From the NCBI GenBank assembly GCA_043758025.1, contig JAYVOH010000259.1, forward strand, positions 1 to 23,909: a stretch of DNA of 23,909 bases, read 5' to 3'. Source of the stretch: VFKE01 sp043758025. Lineage in GTDB: Bacteria > Verrucomicrobiota > Verrucomicrobiia > Verrucomicrobiales > Verrucomicrobiaceae. The position numbers and the translations under genes are program-made. The notes beneath the pieces were generated by a model. That model was not told the DNA's origin and did no database searches. It was given only the letters and a program-made list of their open reading frames with translations. Below are positions 7,076 to 14,804 of the stretch, in pieces; positions within the stretch are counted from its first letter, which is position 1; each line of letters begins with the position of its first letter.

Positions 7076-7804
7076 ATGCTCGCACTCAGCAATCACTCAT
7101 TTGAACGCGGTCGGCTCCAACGCGTTTCAATGGAATCCACCTTCGTCCCGAAGATGGTGTGCCGTCCATCACATGGTCGCGACAGCATCAAGATTGCCAT
7201 CTTTGCCGGTCTGCACGGTGATGAAGAGGCGGGAATTTCCGCCTGCTATGAACTGGTGCGCTGGGCTTGGAACGAGCCTGAAGAACTCAACGACTATCTT
7301 CTACATGTCTTCCCGGTTTGCAATCCGACCGGCAGACAGGCAGGCACACGTCACTCTCATTCCGGTCTCGATTTGAATCGTGAGTTCTGGCGGGGATCGG
7401 AGCAGGCGGAGGTCGTCTATCTCGAAAACGAACTGCGCCACGAAAAATACGAGGGTATTATTTCGCTCCACTCGGATGACACATCCGATGGCGTTTATGG
7501 TTTCGTCAGCGGCGCGTTGCTCAGCGAGCATCTTCTGGAGCCTGCGTTGCGGGCCGCCAGCACGGTGTTGCCTCGAAATCATGCGAACGAGATCGACGGC
7601 TTTCGGGCCGAACGCGGCATCATCCGCGAAGGTTATGATGGGGTGCTCTGCGCGTCGCCGGAGCAGAATCCGCGACCTCTCGAGATTGTCTTTGAGACTC
7701 CGGCCCACGCGCCGCTGCCGCTTCAAGTCGAAGCATCCGTGCTCGCCGTGAAATCCATCCTTGCGGAGTATCGCGAGCTACAAGCCTTCGCGGCCAACCT
7801 TTGA
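7076..7804 (+). CDS. M14-family zinc hydrolase, AstE/AspA-like (succinylglutamate desuccinylase/aspartoacylase)
   Basis: About 242 residues. Zinc-ligand motifs of the M14 carboxypeptidase/AstE-AspA superfamily are visible, numbered from the ATG at 7076: GLHGDEEAG with His47 and Glu50 (HxxE), LHSDD with His132, and the general-base Glu207 in FETP. The substrate-binding stretch NPTGRQAG followed by GLDLNREFW is also present. There is no signal peptide, so the enzyme is cytoplasmic. It would release an amino acid or amine from an N-acyl or peptide conjugate. A TTG at 7067 in the same frame is an alternative start; neither has a good ribosome-binding site. It sits 29 bases after the porin gene and 28 bases before the binding-protein gene. 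I infer that it processes what the transporter imports. A role in peptide trimming is also possible. Confidence 0.78.
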   Translation: MLALSNHSFERGRLQRVSMESTFVPKMVCRPSHGRDSIKIAIFAGLHGDEEAGISACYELVRWAWNEPEELNDYLLHVFPVCNPTGRQAGTRHSHSGLDLNREFWRGSEQAEVVYLENELRHEKYEGIISLHSDDTSDGVYGFVSGALLSEHLLEPALRAASTVLPRNHANEIDGFRAERGIIREGYDGVLCASPEQNPRPLEIVFETPAHAPLPLQVEASVLAVKSILAEYRELQAFAANL

Positions 7805-7832
7805 ATCAAACCTCAATCATCATCTTACTATA

Positions 7833-8807
7833 ATGAAACGCAGAAATTTTCTCTCTCTCACTGCGCTCGGTTTGGCCGGGCTGCCTTCCTGCAAACCGAA
7901 AGCTGCGTCCGGCCCGGCTTCAGTCATCCGCTTCGGCCACTTCCCCAACGTCACCCACGTGCAGGGGATCGTCGCCCAGCAGCTCTCGCGTCGCGGTGAA
8001 GGCTGGTTTGAGAAGCGGCTGGGCGTGAAGATCGAGTGGTTCATTTACAATGCCGGCCCATCGGCCACCGAGGCCATCTTCGCCGGTGCGCTGGATGTCA
8101 CCTACATCGGCCCCAGTCCGATTTTAAATGCTTACGCAAAATCAAAAGGCACGGAGATGCGCGTGCTAGCCGGTGCGGCAAACGGCGGCAATGCACTCGT
8201 GGTGCGAGCAGACTCCGGCATCACCAAACCGGAGGACTTCCGTGGAAAGAAAATTGCGTCACCCCAGCTCGGCAACACCCAGGACATACAACTCCGTGCC
8301 TGGCTGGCGGATCACGGCATCAAGGTCACGCTCACCGGTGGTGACGCCATGGTGGTGCCCACGGAGAATTCGAGCCAGCTCGCGCTATTCCAACAGAAAG
8401 GGCTTGATGCCGTGTGGACTGCGGAGCCGTGGGTCACTCGTCTTGAGCTTGAGGCTGGTGCCAGAATATTTCATCAGGATACGGACACGAATGTTACATT
8501 GCTGGCGTGCAGCGCAGACTTTGTAAAGGACCAGCCCGAGCTTGCGAAAAAACTCACTGCGGCTCATCGTGAGCTCACGATCTGGATCAAGGAACATCCT
8601 GCGGAGGCCAGAGCACTGATCAAAGCCGAGCTGACCGAGGAAATGAAGTCCGCACCCAAAGATGAACTGTTGGACAAGGCGCTGGCCCGCGTGGTGCTGA
8701 CGGATGCAATTTCCCGTGAATCGTTGGAGCGAATGGTTGCAAGCGCACAGAAGGTGGGCTTCTTGAAAGATATTCCTGACCTGGCCAACCTCCTGCCTAA
8801 GCTTTGA
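7833..8807 (+). CDS. ABC transporter substrate-binding lipoprotein, SsuA/TauA (NMT1-like) family
   Basis: A 324-residue protein. The frame is open to 7761, but the ATG at 7833 gives the expected export signal: MKRRNFLSLTALGLAGLPSC with a lipobox Cys20, so it is probably lipid-anchored in the periplasm. The body has the family pattern: VIRFGHFPNVTH as first strand, IEWFIYNAGPSATEAIFAG, then DVTYIGPSPILNAYAKSKG, the region where SsuA/TauA-type proteins contact the ligand. GITKPEDFRGKKIASP and LDAVWTAEPWVTRLE follow. These are typical of binding proteins for aliphatic sulfonates, taurine, nitrate or thiamine-precursor analogues. The neighbouring Rrf2 and YezD genes favour a sulfur compound; the exact ligand cannot be read from the sequence. 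The ATPase gene follows after eight bases. Confidence 0.87.
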   Translation: MKRRNFLSLTALGLAGLPSCKPKAASGPASVIRFGHFPNVTHVQGIVAQQLSRRGEGWFEKRLGVKIEWFIYNAGPSATEAIFAGALDVTYIGPSPILNAYAKSKGTEMRVLAGAANGGNALVVRADSGITKPEDFRGKKIASPQLGNTQDIQLRAWLADHGIKVTLTGGDAMVVPTENSSQLALFQQKGLDAVWTAEPWVTRLELEAGARIFHQDTDTNVTLLACSADFVKDQPELAKKLTAAHRELTIWIKEHPAEARALIKAELTEEMKSAPKDELLDKALARVVLTDAISRESLERMVASAQKVGFLKDIPDLANLLPKL

Positions 8808-8815
8808 TATTCTGA

Positions 8816-9619
8816 ATGAGCATCCGTGATGAACTTGAAAATATCGTTCCCGCCAAACTTGTGGTGGATGACGTGTCGAAGTCTTTCGCCGGGCGGGGCA
8901 GGCGGGTGCATGCGCTCGACAAGGTGAAGCTCGAGGTCGGCGAGGGAGAGTTCGTCTGTCTCGTCGGCCCCAGCGGTTGTGGCAAGAGCACCTTGCTCAA
9001 CTTGATTGCCGGACTTGATCAACCTGATTCCGGCCGTGTGCTCGCCGACGGCAAACCGGTCGTCGCGCCGGGACGTGATCGCATGGTGATGTTCCAGGAA
9101 CACGCGCTCTTCCCGTGGCTGGATGTCACCGGCAATGTGATGTTTGGACTGAAACTAAAGCCCGGCCTCACGCGGAAAGACCGGCGCGAAGTGGCGCGGT
9201 ATTATCTGAAGCTCGTCGGTTTGGAGGAATTCATGGACTCCAACGTCCACGAGTTATCGGGCGGCATGAAGCAGCGTGTCGCCCTGGCCCGCGCGCTGGC
9301 GCCGAACCCGCGCGTGCTGCTCATGGACGAGCCCTTCGCCTCGTTGGATGCGATGACGCGCGAGCAGTTTTACGTGGACGTGCAGAAGATCTGGGCCGCG
9401 CGTCGCAAGACGATCATCCTCGTGACGCACAACGTGCGTGAGGCCGTGTGTCTCGGCGACCGTGTGCTGCTCTTCAGCGCGCACCCAGGCCGCATCCGCG
9501 AGGAGTTCAAGGTCACCCTGCCGCGCCCGCGTGAATTCAACAGCCTGGAACTGGCCGCGCTGGCGGGCGACATCACTCGCGCGCTCAAGCAGCATACCCT
9601 CGAGGAGGCAGCGGCATGA
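8816..9619 (+). CDS. ABC transporter ATP-binding protein, SsuB/TauB family
   Basis: A 267-residue nucleotide-binding subunit with all core motifs intact: Walker A GPSGCGKST at 51-59, Q-loop Gln94 (MFQEHALFPWL), ABC signature LSGGMKQ at 147-153, and Walker B VLLMDEP with Asp171 and Glu172. An H-loop His lies in ILVTHNVREAV. The 'LFPWL' after the Q-loop and the 'MDEPFASLDAMTR' D-loop region are characteristic of the nitrate/sulfonate/taurine importer group. The protein is peripheral on the cytoplasmic side and powers uptake through the permease encoded next. Its last codons overlap the permease start (ATGA at 9616-9619). About 20 residues precede the usual family start; the ATG at 8816 is kept because it is the first ATG after the binding-protein stop. 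Confidence 0.93.
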   Translation: MSIRDELENIVPAKLVVDDVSKSFAGRGRRVHALDKVKLEVGEGEFVCLVGPSGCGKSTLLNLIAGLDQPDSGRVLADGKPVVAPGRDRMVMFQEHALFPWLDVTGNVMFGLKLKPGLTRKDRREVARYYLKLVGLEEFMDSNVHELSGGMKQRVALARALAPNPRVLLMDEPFASLDAMTREQFYVDVQKIWAARRKTIILVTHNVREAVCLGDRVLLFSAHPGRIREEFKVTLPRPREFNSLELAALAGDITRALKQHTLEEAAA

Positions 9620-10380
9620 AACGATTCCGCAACGCTCTGATCTTCTTTGTCTCCCTGGTTGTTCTTTGGCAGATATTATATTGGGTCCGTAACGCGCCCG
9701 TGCTCCTGCCCAGTCCGCTTACGGTTGCCCAATATCTCTGGGGTGCGCTGAGCGATGGCACGTTGCTGGAAGCGGCCTGGATCACCACCAAGCGGTTGCT
9801 CATCGGCTACGGCATCGGCTGCGGCATCGGGATGCCGCTCGGCCTTATGACCGCGCGGAGTAAATTTTTAGGCGACACCGTTGGCCTGCTGGCGCTCGGA
9901 TTGCAGACGCTGCCCAGTGTGTGCTGGGTCCCGCTGGCGATCCTTTGGTTTCAGCAAAGCGAGGGGGCGATGCTTTTCGTCGTGGTCATGGGAACCTTGT
10001 GGAGCGTCCTCATCGCCGTGGACAACGGCGTGCGCAGCCTGCCGCCCTTGTTCGTCCGCGCTGCGCGCACCATGGGTTCTACCGGAGCGCACACGCTGTT
10101 CAAGGTCGTGCTGCCCGCCTCGCTTCCCTTCGTAGTCAGCGGCATGAAACAGGGCTGGGCCTTCGCCTGGCGCTCGCTGATGGCGGCGGAGGTTTATGTG
10201 ACCATTCTCAGTGGTGTCGGTCTCGGAGGTCTGCTCCACTACGGTCGTGAACTTGGTGCCATGGAGCAGGTCATCGGCGTGATGCTGGTCATCATCGCCA
10301 TCGGCCTCCTTGCGGACAAGATTCTATTCTCCCCGTGGGAGCAGTTCATGCACCGCCGCTGGGGCACGGCGCGGGCATAG
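9616..10380 (+). CDS. ABC transporter permease, SsuC/TauC family
   Basis: A 254-residue integral membrane protein with about six hydrophobic segments; the first is at roughly 8-27. The EAA-loop motif that docks on the ATPase is clear at about 149-168 (RAARTMGS, then FKVVLPASLP), followed by GMKQGWAFAWRSLMAAE, typical of the SsuC/TauC/NrtB permease family. Its length is normal for the family, about 250-280. It overlaps the ATPase gene by four bases, a sign of tight co-translation. It is probably the last gene of the cluster: a 138-base gap separates it from the hybrid kinase gene. I found no convincing hairpin-plus-T-run terminator there. Confidence 0.92.
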   Translation: MKRFRNALIFFVSLVVLWQILYWVRNAPVLLPSPLTVAQYLWGALSDGTLLEAAWITTKRLLIGYGIGCGIGMPLGLMTARSKFLGDTVGLLALGLQTLPSVCWVPLAILWFQQSEGAMLFVVVMGTLWSVLIAVDNGVRSLPPLFVRAARTMGSTGAHTLFKVVLPASLPFVVSGMKQGWAFAWRSLMAAEVYVTILSGVGLGGLLHYGRELGAMEQVIGVMLVIIAIGLLADKILFSPWEQFMHRRWGTARA

Positions 10381-10411
10381 GCTAAAAGTCCTCTTCACGT
10401 CAGGATTAAAA

Positions 10412-10489
10412 TCAAGCAAGCTTGAGTATCACATTCAAGTGACTTTGATCCGATAATTCCTGACAATCTTGCTTGCGCAACCTGCTTGA
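10412..10489. promoter_or_regulatory. Cluster of TCAAG/CTTGA half-sites upstream of the hybrid kinase gene
   Basis: TCAAG occurs at 10412-10416 and 10435-10439, and its complement CTTGA at 10421-10425 and 10485-10489. The first pair forms a short inverted repeat with a four-base centre (TCAAGcaagCTTGA). A longer-range pair, CAAGCAAG (10413-10420) and CTTGCTTG (about 10468-10475), is also complementary. The region could hold a regulator-binding site or a weak structured leader. Pentamers arise often by chance, so this is tentative. Confidence 0.2.
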
Positions 10490-10518
10490 GTCCGGCGATA
10501 ATCTGGATCGAAATCCAT

Positions 10519-12834
10519 ATGCCTGACCCTGATAAAATTCGCGTGCTGATCGTAGAAAATGAAGGCCTCGTCGGCTGCGATCTCGCGACGACACTTGTGG
10601 GCCTTGGTTATGATGTCGTGGGGATTTGCCGGTTCGGAGAAGAAGCGTTGCAACTGGCGGATGATTTGCGGCCCGATGTGGTGCTGATGGATGTGCAGCT
10701 CGCCGGGCAGTTGGATGGCATTGAAACCGCGCGGCAATTGGTGAAGGACAATCCGGTGGCGGTCATTTACCTCACCGCTTGCGCGGACGCGGAGACGGTG
10801 GCCCGGGCGCGGGACACGCATCCCTGCGGCTACTTGATCAAGCCTTTTAAAGAAAATGAACTGCGCGCAACTCTGGAGGTCGCCACCGCCAAGCACCGCG
10901 CGGAGACACTTCGCGCGCGGCACGAGAGCAGTTTTTTGCTCGCGTTCCAGAGCTTGGCAGATGCGGTCGTGGTGACCGATCTCGCGGGGCAGGTGAAGTA
11001 TATCAATCCCGCTGCCGCGAATCTTCTCGGATGGACTGCGTCCGAAGCCGTGGGTCGGGCCTTGGGCGAAGTCTATGGCATTCATTCACCTGATGGCGGA
11101 GTGATGCCGCCGAATTCATCTTCGGAAAACAGCGCGCCGCGCCGTCTGATGCTGACAACCAAGACCGGTCAGCGCGTCCCCATCGAAGATCGCACGGCAC
11201 CCGTGCTGGATGAACGCGGCAGCGTGTCCGGCATGGTCAGCTTGTTCCGGGTGCAGGCTGAAAGTGAGGCCGTGGTGGCTTCGCAAGTGATGGAAGCTCC
11301 GCCAGCAACGTCGGGTTCCGCGCCTTTGGTGGACATCGTAGAAAGTATTTCCGATCCGCTGATGGCGCTCGACGGCCAATGGCGCTTTACCTACATCAAC
11401 AGCAGTGCCGCGCGGCTCTTCCAACGCGACAAGCGCGCGCTCCTCGGAGTTTCGCTCTGGGAGACACTGCCACCCAGCGCGCATGACAATCACCACGCCG
11501 CCTTGGGTCGCGCGCTGCTCCATCAGGAAACAGTCACCCGCGAGATTTTCCTGGAGGGTATCAATACCTGGTTCGAGGCCCGGAGCTATCCGTTCGGCAG
11601 CGGATTGTTGCTGCTGCTTAAAGACATCACCACGCGCAAGCTTGAGGCCGAGCGCAGCAGCCGCATCGACCGGCTGGAGTCGCTGGGATTGCTCGCGCGC
11701 GGGTTCGCGCATGACTTCAATAATTTGCTCACCGTGCTGCTGGGCAATCTCGCGCTGGCGGAGATGCGCTTCCACAGTCAGCCGGAAAATCTCACCGAAG
11801 TGCAGACCGCCAAGCAGGCCACGCTCCAGGCTCAGAGCCTCGTCCAGCAGCTTCTCACCTTCGCTCGCGGCGGCGCGCCGATCAAACGGCCCGTCTCCAT
11901 GGCCGATCTCGTGAAGACATTCTTCCATAACCACGCGCGTATGAACCACGTAAATTATCTCGTGGAAGTGCAGGAGGATTTGCCGCTGGTCGCGGTCGAT
12001 CCCAATCAAATCCGCCGTCTCCTCGGCAACCTCGTCCGCAATGCCGAGCAGGCCATTCCGACCGGTGGCGAGATCATCGTCCGCTGCGAGGCCGCCGATC
12101 CCTCGCGGCTGTTTCCCAATGAAAATGTGGCGGAACACGGCGACAGTTTTGCCGGGGTGATTCTGGAAGTGCGCGACACGGGCGAGGGGATCGCGCAGGA
12201 GAATCTGCCGCATATTTTTGAGCCGTATTTCAGCACGCGCAAAGAGGCCAACGCCACTGGCCTGGGGCTGACCGTTTGCGAATCCGTGGCCAAGGCTCAT
12301 GGCGGTTCGCTCTCCGTGCAATCGCAGCGCGGGGCCGGCACCACGGTGAGATTTTTCCTCCCGGTCGATGCCGACACCGATGAGGCTGACTCGCTGGCCA
12401 TCGGCAAAACCTTCGACAATCCAACCACCATGACGCCGCGCATTCTCGTCCTCGAAGACGACACCCTGGTGCGCAGCCTCATCGTCCGTAATCTTCAAAG
12501 CCAGAACTACGAAGTCTCCGAGACCGTGGACGGTAACGACACCGTGCGTCTCTACCAGCAAGCCATGCAGGACGGGCGTCCGTATCATCTCATCGTGCTC
12601 GACCTCTCCATTCCCAACGGCATGGGCGGCCTGCGCACCATGGAAAAAATCCGCGCGATGGATCCCCACGTGCTGGCCATTGTCAGCAGCGGCTACTCCG
12701 ACGACCCCGTCATGGCCCAGCCCACCGCCTACGGTTTCGCCGCCGTGCTGCCCAAGCCCTATGAACCGGTGGAGTTGTTGCGACTGGTGAAGAGTTTGAT
12801 TTCCAGCCGCGTCAGCGGGCAGGGGATGGGGTGA
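10519..12834 (+). CDS. Hybrid histidine kinase: REC-PAS-PAS-HisKA-HATPase-REC
   Basis: A 771-residue cytoplasmic signalling protein with a receiver at each end. The N-terminal receiver (about 6-125) has phosphoacceptor Asp58 in VVLMDVQLAG and conserved Lys108 in LIKPF. Two PAS regions follow (about 140-250 and 275-375). The transmitter has His398 in GFAHDFNNLL, then HATPase_c with GNLVRNAEQA (N-box), RDTGEGI and GLGLTVCESVAKAHGG. The C-terminal receiver (about 636-765) has acidic residues in VLEDD, phosphoacceptor Asp695 (VLDLSIP) and Lys746 (LPKPYEP). There is no DNA-binding domain, so output must pass to another protein. The frame is open from a TTG at 10486, but the ATG at 10519 starts just before the receiver's first strand and is preferred. 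The first receiver resembles those that partner HisKA_2 kinases, so a link with the kinase at 1896 is conceivable. Confidence 0.87.
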   Translation: MPDPDKIRVLIVENEGLVGCDLATTLVGLGYDVVGICRFGEEALQLADDLRPDVVLMDVQLAGQLDGIETARQLVKDNPVAVIYLTACADAETVARARDTHPCGYLIKPFKENELRATLEVATAKHRAETLRARHESSFLLAFQSLADAVVVTDLAGQVKYINPAAANLLGWTASEAVGRALGEVYGIHSPDGGVMPPNSSSENSAPRRLMLTTKTGQRVPIEDRTAPVLDERGSVSGMVSLFRVQAESEAVVASQVMEAPPATSGSAPLVDIVESISDPLMALDGQWRFTYINSSAARLFQRDKRALLGVSLWETLPPSAHDNHHAALGRALLHQETVTREIFLEGINTWFEARSYPFGSGLLLLLKDITTRKLEAERSSRIDRLESLGLLARGFAHDFNNLLTVLLGNLALAEMRFHSQPENLTEVQTAKQATLQAQSLVQQLLTFARGGAPIKRPVSMADLVKTFFHNHARMNHVNYLVEVQEDLPLVAVDPNQIRRLLGNLVRNAEQAIPTGGEIIVRCEAADPSRLFPNENVAEHGDSFAGVILEVRDTGEGIAQENLPHIFEPYFSTRKEANATGLGLTVCESVAKAHGGSLSVQSQRGAGTTVRFFLPVDADTDEADSLAIGKTFDNPTTMTPRILVLEDDTLVRSLIVRNLQSQNYEVSETVDGNDTVRLYQQAMQDGRPYHLIVLDLSIPNGMGGLRTMEKIRAMDPHVLAIVSSGYSDDPVMAQPTAYGFAAVLPKPYEPVELLRLVKSLISSRVSGQGMG

Positions 12835-12893
12835 TTATTTTCCCGGCATACATTTATCAGACAGGAATTTTGTGAGTATCGAGATTTAAGATC

Positions 12894-14537
12894 ATGACAC
12901 GGTCGTTTTGGCTTTTGATGGTCGCCACTCTCGCTCTATCAAGGATTGGGGCTCTTGACCAGCCGACCGCGAAGGCGGTTAAACTCTCCCCACTGTTAAT
13001 TGACGGGAAGTTCGTCACTCCACCGCAACAGCAGAAACCATGGGAAATGAGTGAGGACGTCCCCGTAATGTTGCGTCAGGCTGCGCATATAATGTTTGAT
13101 CTTGGGTATGCCGACCCTCGTGGCTGCGAATATAAAGAAGTAACTCTTCTTGCGGAAGGTGATCGCACTCCAGAGGTTCATGCATGGGTATTTACCGGAC
13201 CGAACAATAGGCGCTATGCGGTTGACTGGTCCGGCATGGTCTTCCAAGTCATCAAAGAAAGCGGCCCCGCTGACCTTGATGCGGATGTGGCGGCTGTGAT
13301 CGAGAAAGATAAAAAATCCGAAGTGAAATTCAGGGATAAACACGCGGAGGATGCCAAAATGTGGGAGGCAAAAGAGCAGCAGCCATATCCATTTTCATTT
13401 GTCATGCCGACACGAATAGTTCAGCGGGAGGAAGGATTTTCAACGTCACACAAAAACTTTTGTTTCGACAAAGCTCTCATGCTCATGAGGCTGGGAAGGA
13501 GTGAGCAAGCAATCATGATATGGAATCAGTGGTTTGCGCTTGCTCGTGAGAATGCGGAAATAAAATCCAGTGATGATCTGGTTCGAGATTGGCTCGGCTG
13601 CTGGAAAGGTCGGGCGCGTGATGCGCATCTTCATCACGATGATGAACTTTCTCTGGCTTCACTTCGCTTGATCGAAAATGCACTCAAAACCAACCGATAT
13701 ATCTTATCAAGACCGGACTTTGCGTTGATTTTCGGGCATGAGGAACTTCTCTTGGATCAGGAGCGACGCTTTCGAGAGCGTGGAACACACACTATTCAAA
13801 TCGGAAACTGGGCTTCGGTGAAACTTCTGCCGCCTGACGAGTATGTTCGAGAGCTGATCCGCTGGCTCGATGATTCTGACAGGGATATGATTTATGATAT
13901 TCAAAATCGAATCAAATCGATGGGGCCTGATGTGCTTGAAGTCTTGCTCGCTGAATTTGTTCAGAATAAAAGCCTGACAAGGCGTATGCCATTGCATTTA
14001 TTCAGCCGCCCCCCTGCTCATGCCATTGTCATCGAACCAGTATCCCGAACAATAAATGGACTGGTATCTTATATGGCTGGACTGCCCAGTGGAACATTTT
14101 ATGACAAAGAATGGAAAATACGAAACGCGAACAAACCAAACTTCGATCCGAATCCAGAACTTGTAAAATTCGCTCGCACGGAGGGGAAAAAGAATCGCGG
14201 ACTATCCACTTCTACAATCTGTCTGCGCCATCTGGAAGATGATGGTGATCCCGATCTTTGGGCATCAGCGGCTGATACACTTGCCCGAGAACTCAATACA
14301 TTTACCGACGGCGATGCAGAACCACAGACTGAGTTGGCAAGACTGGAAGTTGCTAAACTTATATCTTCCAAATCATCCCGCATACAGAGGTTCTGCGAGG
14401 TGTATCGCGATAAAAAAAATCCAAGTCTGTCTGAGCTTTTGCGGAAACGTGCCGCACAGCTTGTCGAATTGAATTATAGGCAGGACGCAGATACCGTTTT
14501 GCGGGCGTTGGCTGACTGGGAGGGAAGTGCAAACTAA
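12894..14537 (+). CDS. Secreted protein of unknown function, low GC relative to neighbours
   Basis: A 547-residue protein that I do not recognise. Residues 1-20 look like a cleavable signal peptide (MTRSFWLLMVATLALSRIGA), so it is probably periplasmic or secreted. The mature protein is mostly charged and helical. A stretch near 190-225 (FDKALMLMRLGRSEQAIMIW) resembles a TPR-like helix pair, and 320-345 (VLEVLLAEFVQNKSLTRRM) resembles a HEAT-like helix. These are weak impressions. Base composition is visibly more AT-rich than in the flanking kinase and ThuA genes, with frequent A- and T-ending codons, which suggests a different origin. The start is the first ATG after the kinase stop, 59 bases away, and is supported by the signal peptide. 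It could be a lineage-specific conserved hypothetical protein or an acquired gene. Confidence 0.7.
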   Translation: MTRSFWLLMVATLALSRIGALDQPTAKAVKLSPLLIDGKFVTPPQQQKPWEMSEDVPVMLRQAAHIMFDLGYADPRGCEYKEVTLLAEGDRTPEVHAWVFTGPNNRRYAVDWSGMVFQVIKESGPADLDADVAAVIEKDKKSEVKFRDKHAEDAKMWEAKEQQPYPFSFVMPTRIVQREEGFSTSHKNFCFDKALMLMRLGRSEQAIMIWNQWFALARENAEIKSSDDLVRDWLGCWKGRARDAHLHHDDELSLASLRLIENALKTNRYILSRPDFALIFGHEELLLDQERRFRERGTHTIQIGNWASVKLLPPDEYVRELIRWLDDSDRDMIYDIQNRIKSMGPDVLEVLLAEFVQNKSLTRRMPLHLFSRPPAHAIVIEPVSRTINGLVSYMAGLPSGTFYDKEWKIRNANKPNFDPNPELVKFARTEGKKNRGLSTSTICLRHLEDDGDPDLWASAADTLARELNTFTDGDAEPQTELARLEVAKLISSKSSRIQRFCEVYRDKKNPSLSELLRKRAAQLVELNYRQDADTVLRALADWEGSAN

Positions 14538-14591
14538 TCATTCTTCTTCTTGTTGTTGACTAGATAAGCAAGCCAACTGCGCCCATCTTTC

Positions 14592-14780
14592 ATGCTTCTC
14601 CACGGCCTCACCATTTTCATCAGCTCACTTCTGCTGTTCTTGCTGCAGATTATCACCGCCAGACAAATTCTACCGTGGTTTGGCGGATCGGCGGCTGTGT
14701 GGGCCTCTGGCTGGTCTCACCCACTTTTTAATCCCCGCAAGAATCTCCGTGTGAGAGCGTTTTGTTTTGCCAAGGTCTAG
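14592..14780 (+). pseudogene. Remnant of a fused MFS/spermidine-synthase-type membrane protein (N-terminus only)
   Basis: The 62-codon frame starts with MLLHGLTIFISSLLLFLLQ and continues QILPWFGGSAAVWA to residue 38. This is the start I know from large membrane proteins annotated as fused MFS/spermidine synthase in Verrucomicrobiota and related phyla: a first transmembrane helix, then 'K/R-x-I-L-P-W-F-G-G-S-A-A-V-W'. After Ala38 (from base 14706) the similarity stops; the family's expected 'T-C-L-x-F-F' second helix is replaced by unrelated sequence running to a TAG at 14778-14780. The intact family is many hundreds of residues long, so this is most likely a deletion remnant. The upstream part is still in frame and without stops, which suggests a recent event. 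A functional one-helix membrane peptide cannot be excluded. Confidence 0.65.
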
Positions 14781-14804
14781 TTTTTAATTCAGCATTCCAT
14801 TATC

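Noticed and set aside
11116..12669. A 517-codon open frame on the minus strand opposite the hybrid kinase
   Set aside because: It lies wholly inside a gene with clear receiver, PAS and kinase motifs; GC-rich codon bias leaves the opposite strand open. Its translation has no recognisable domain.
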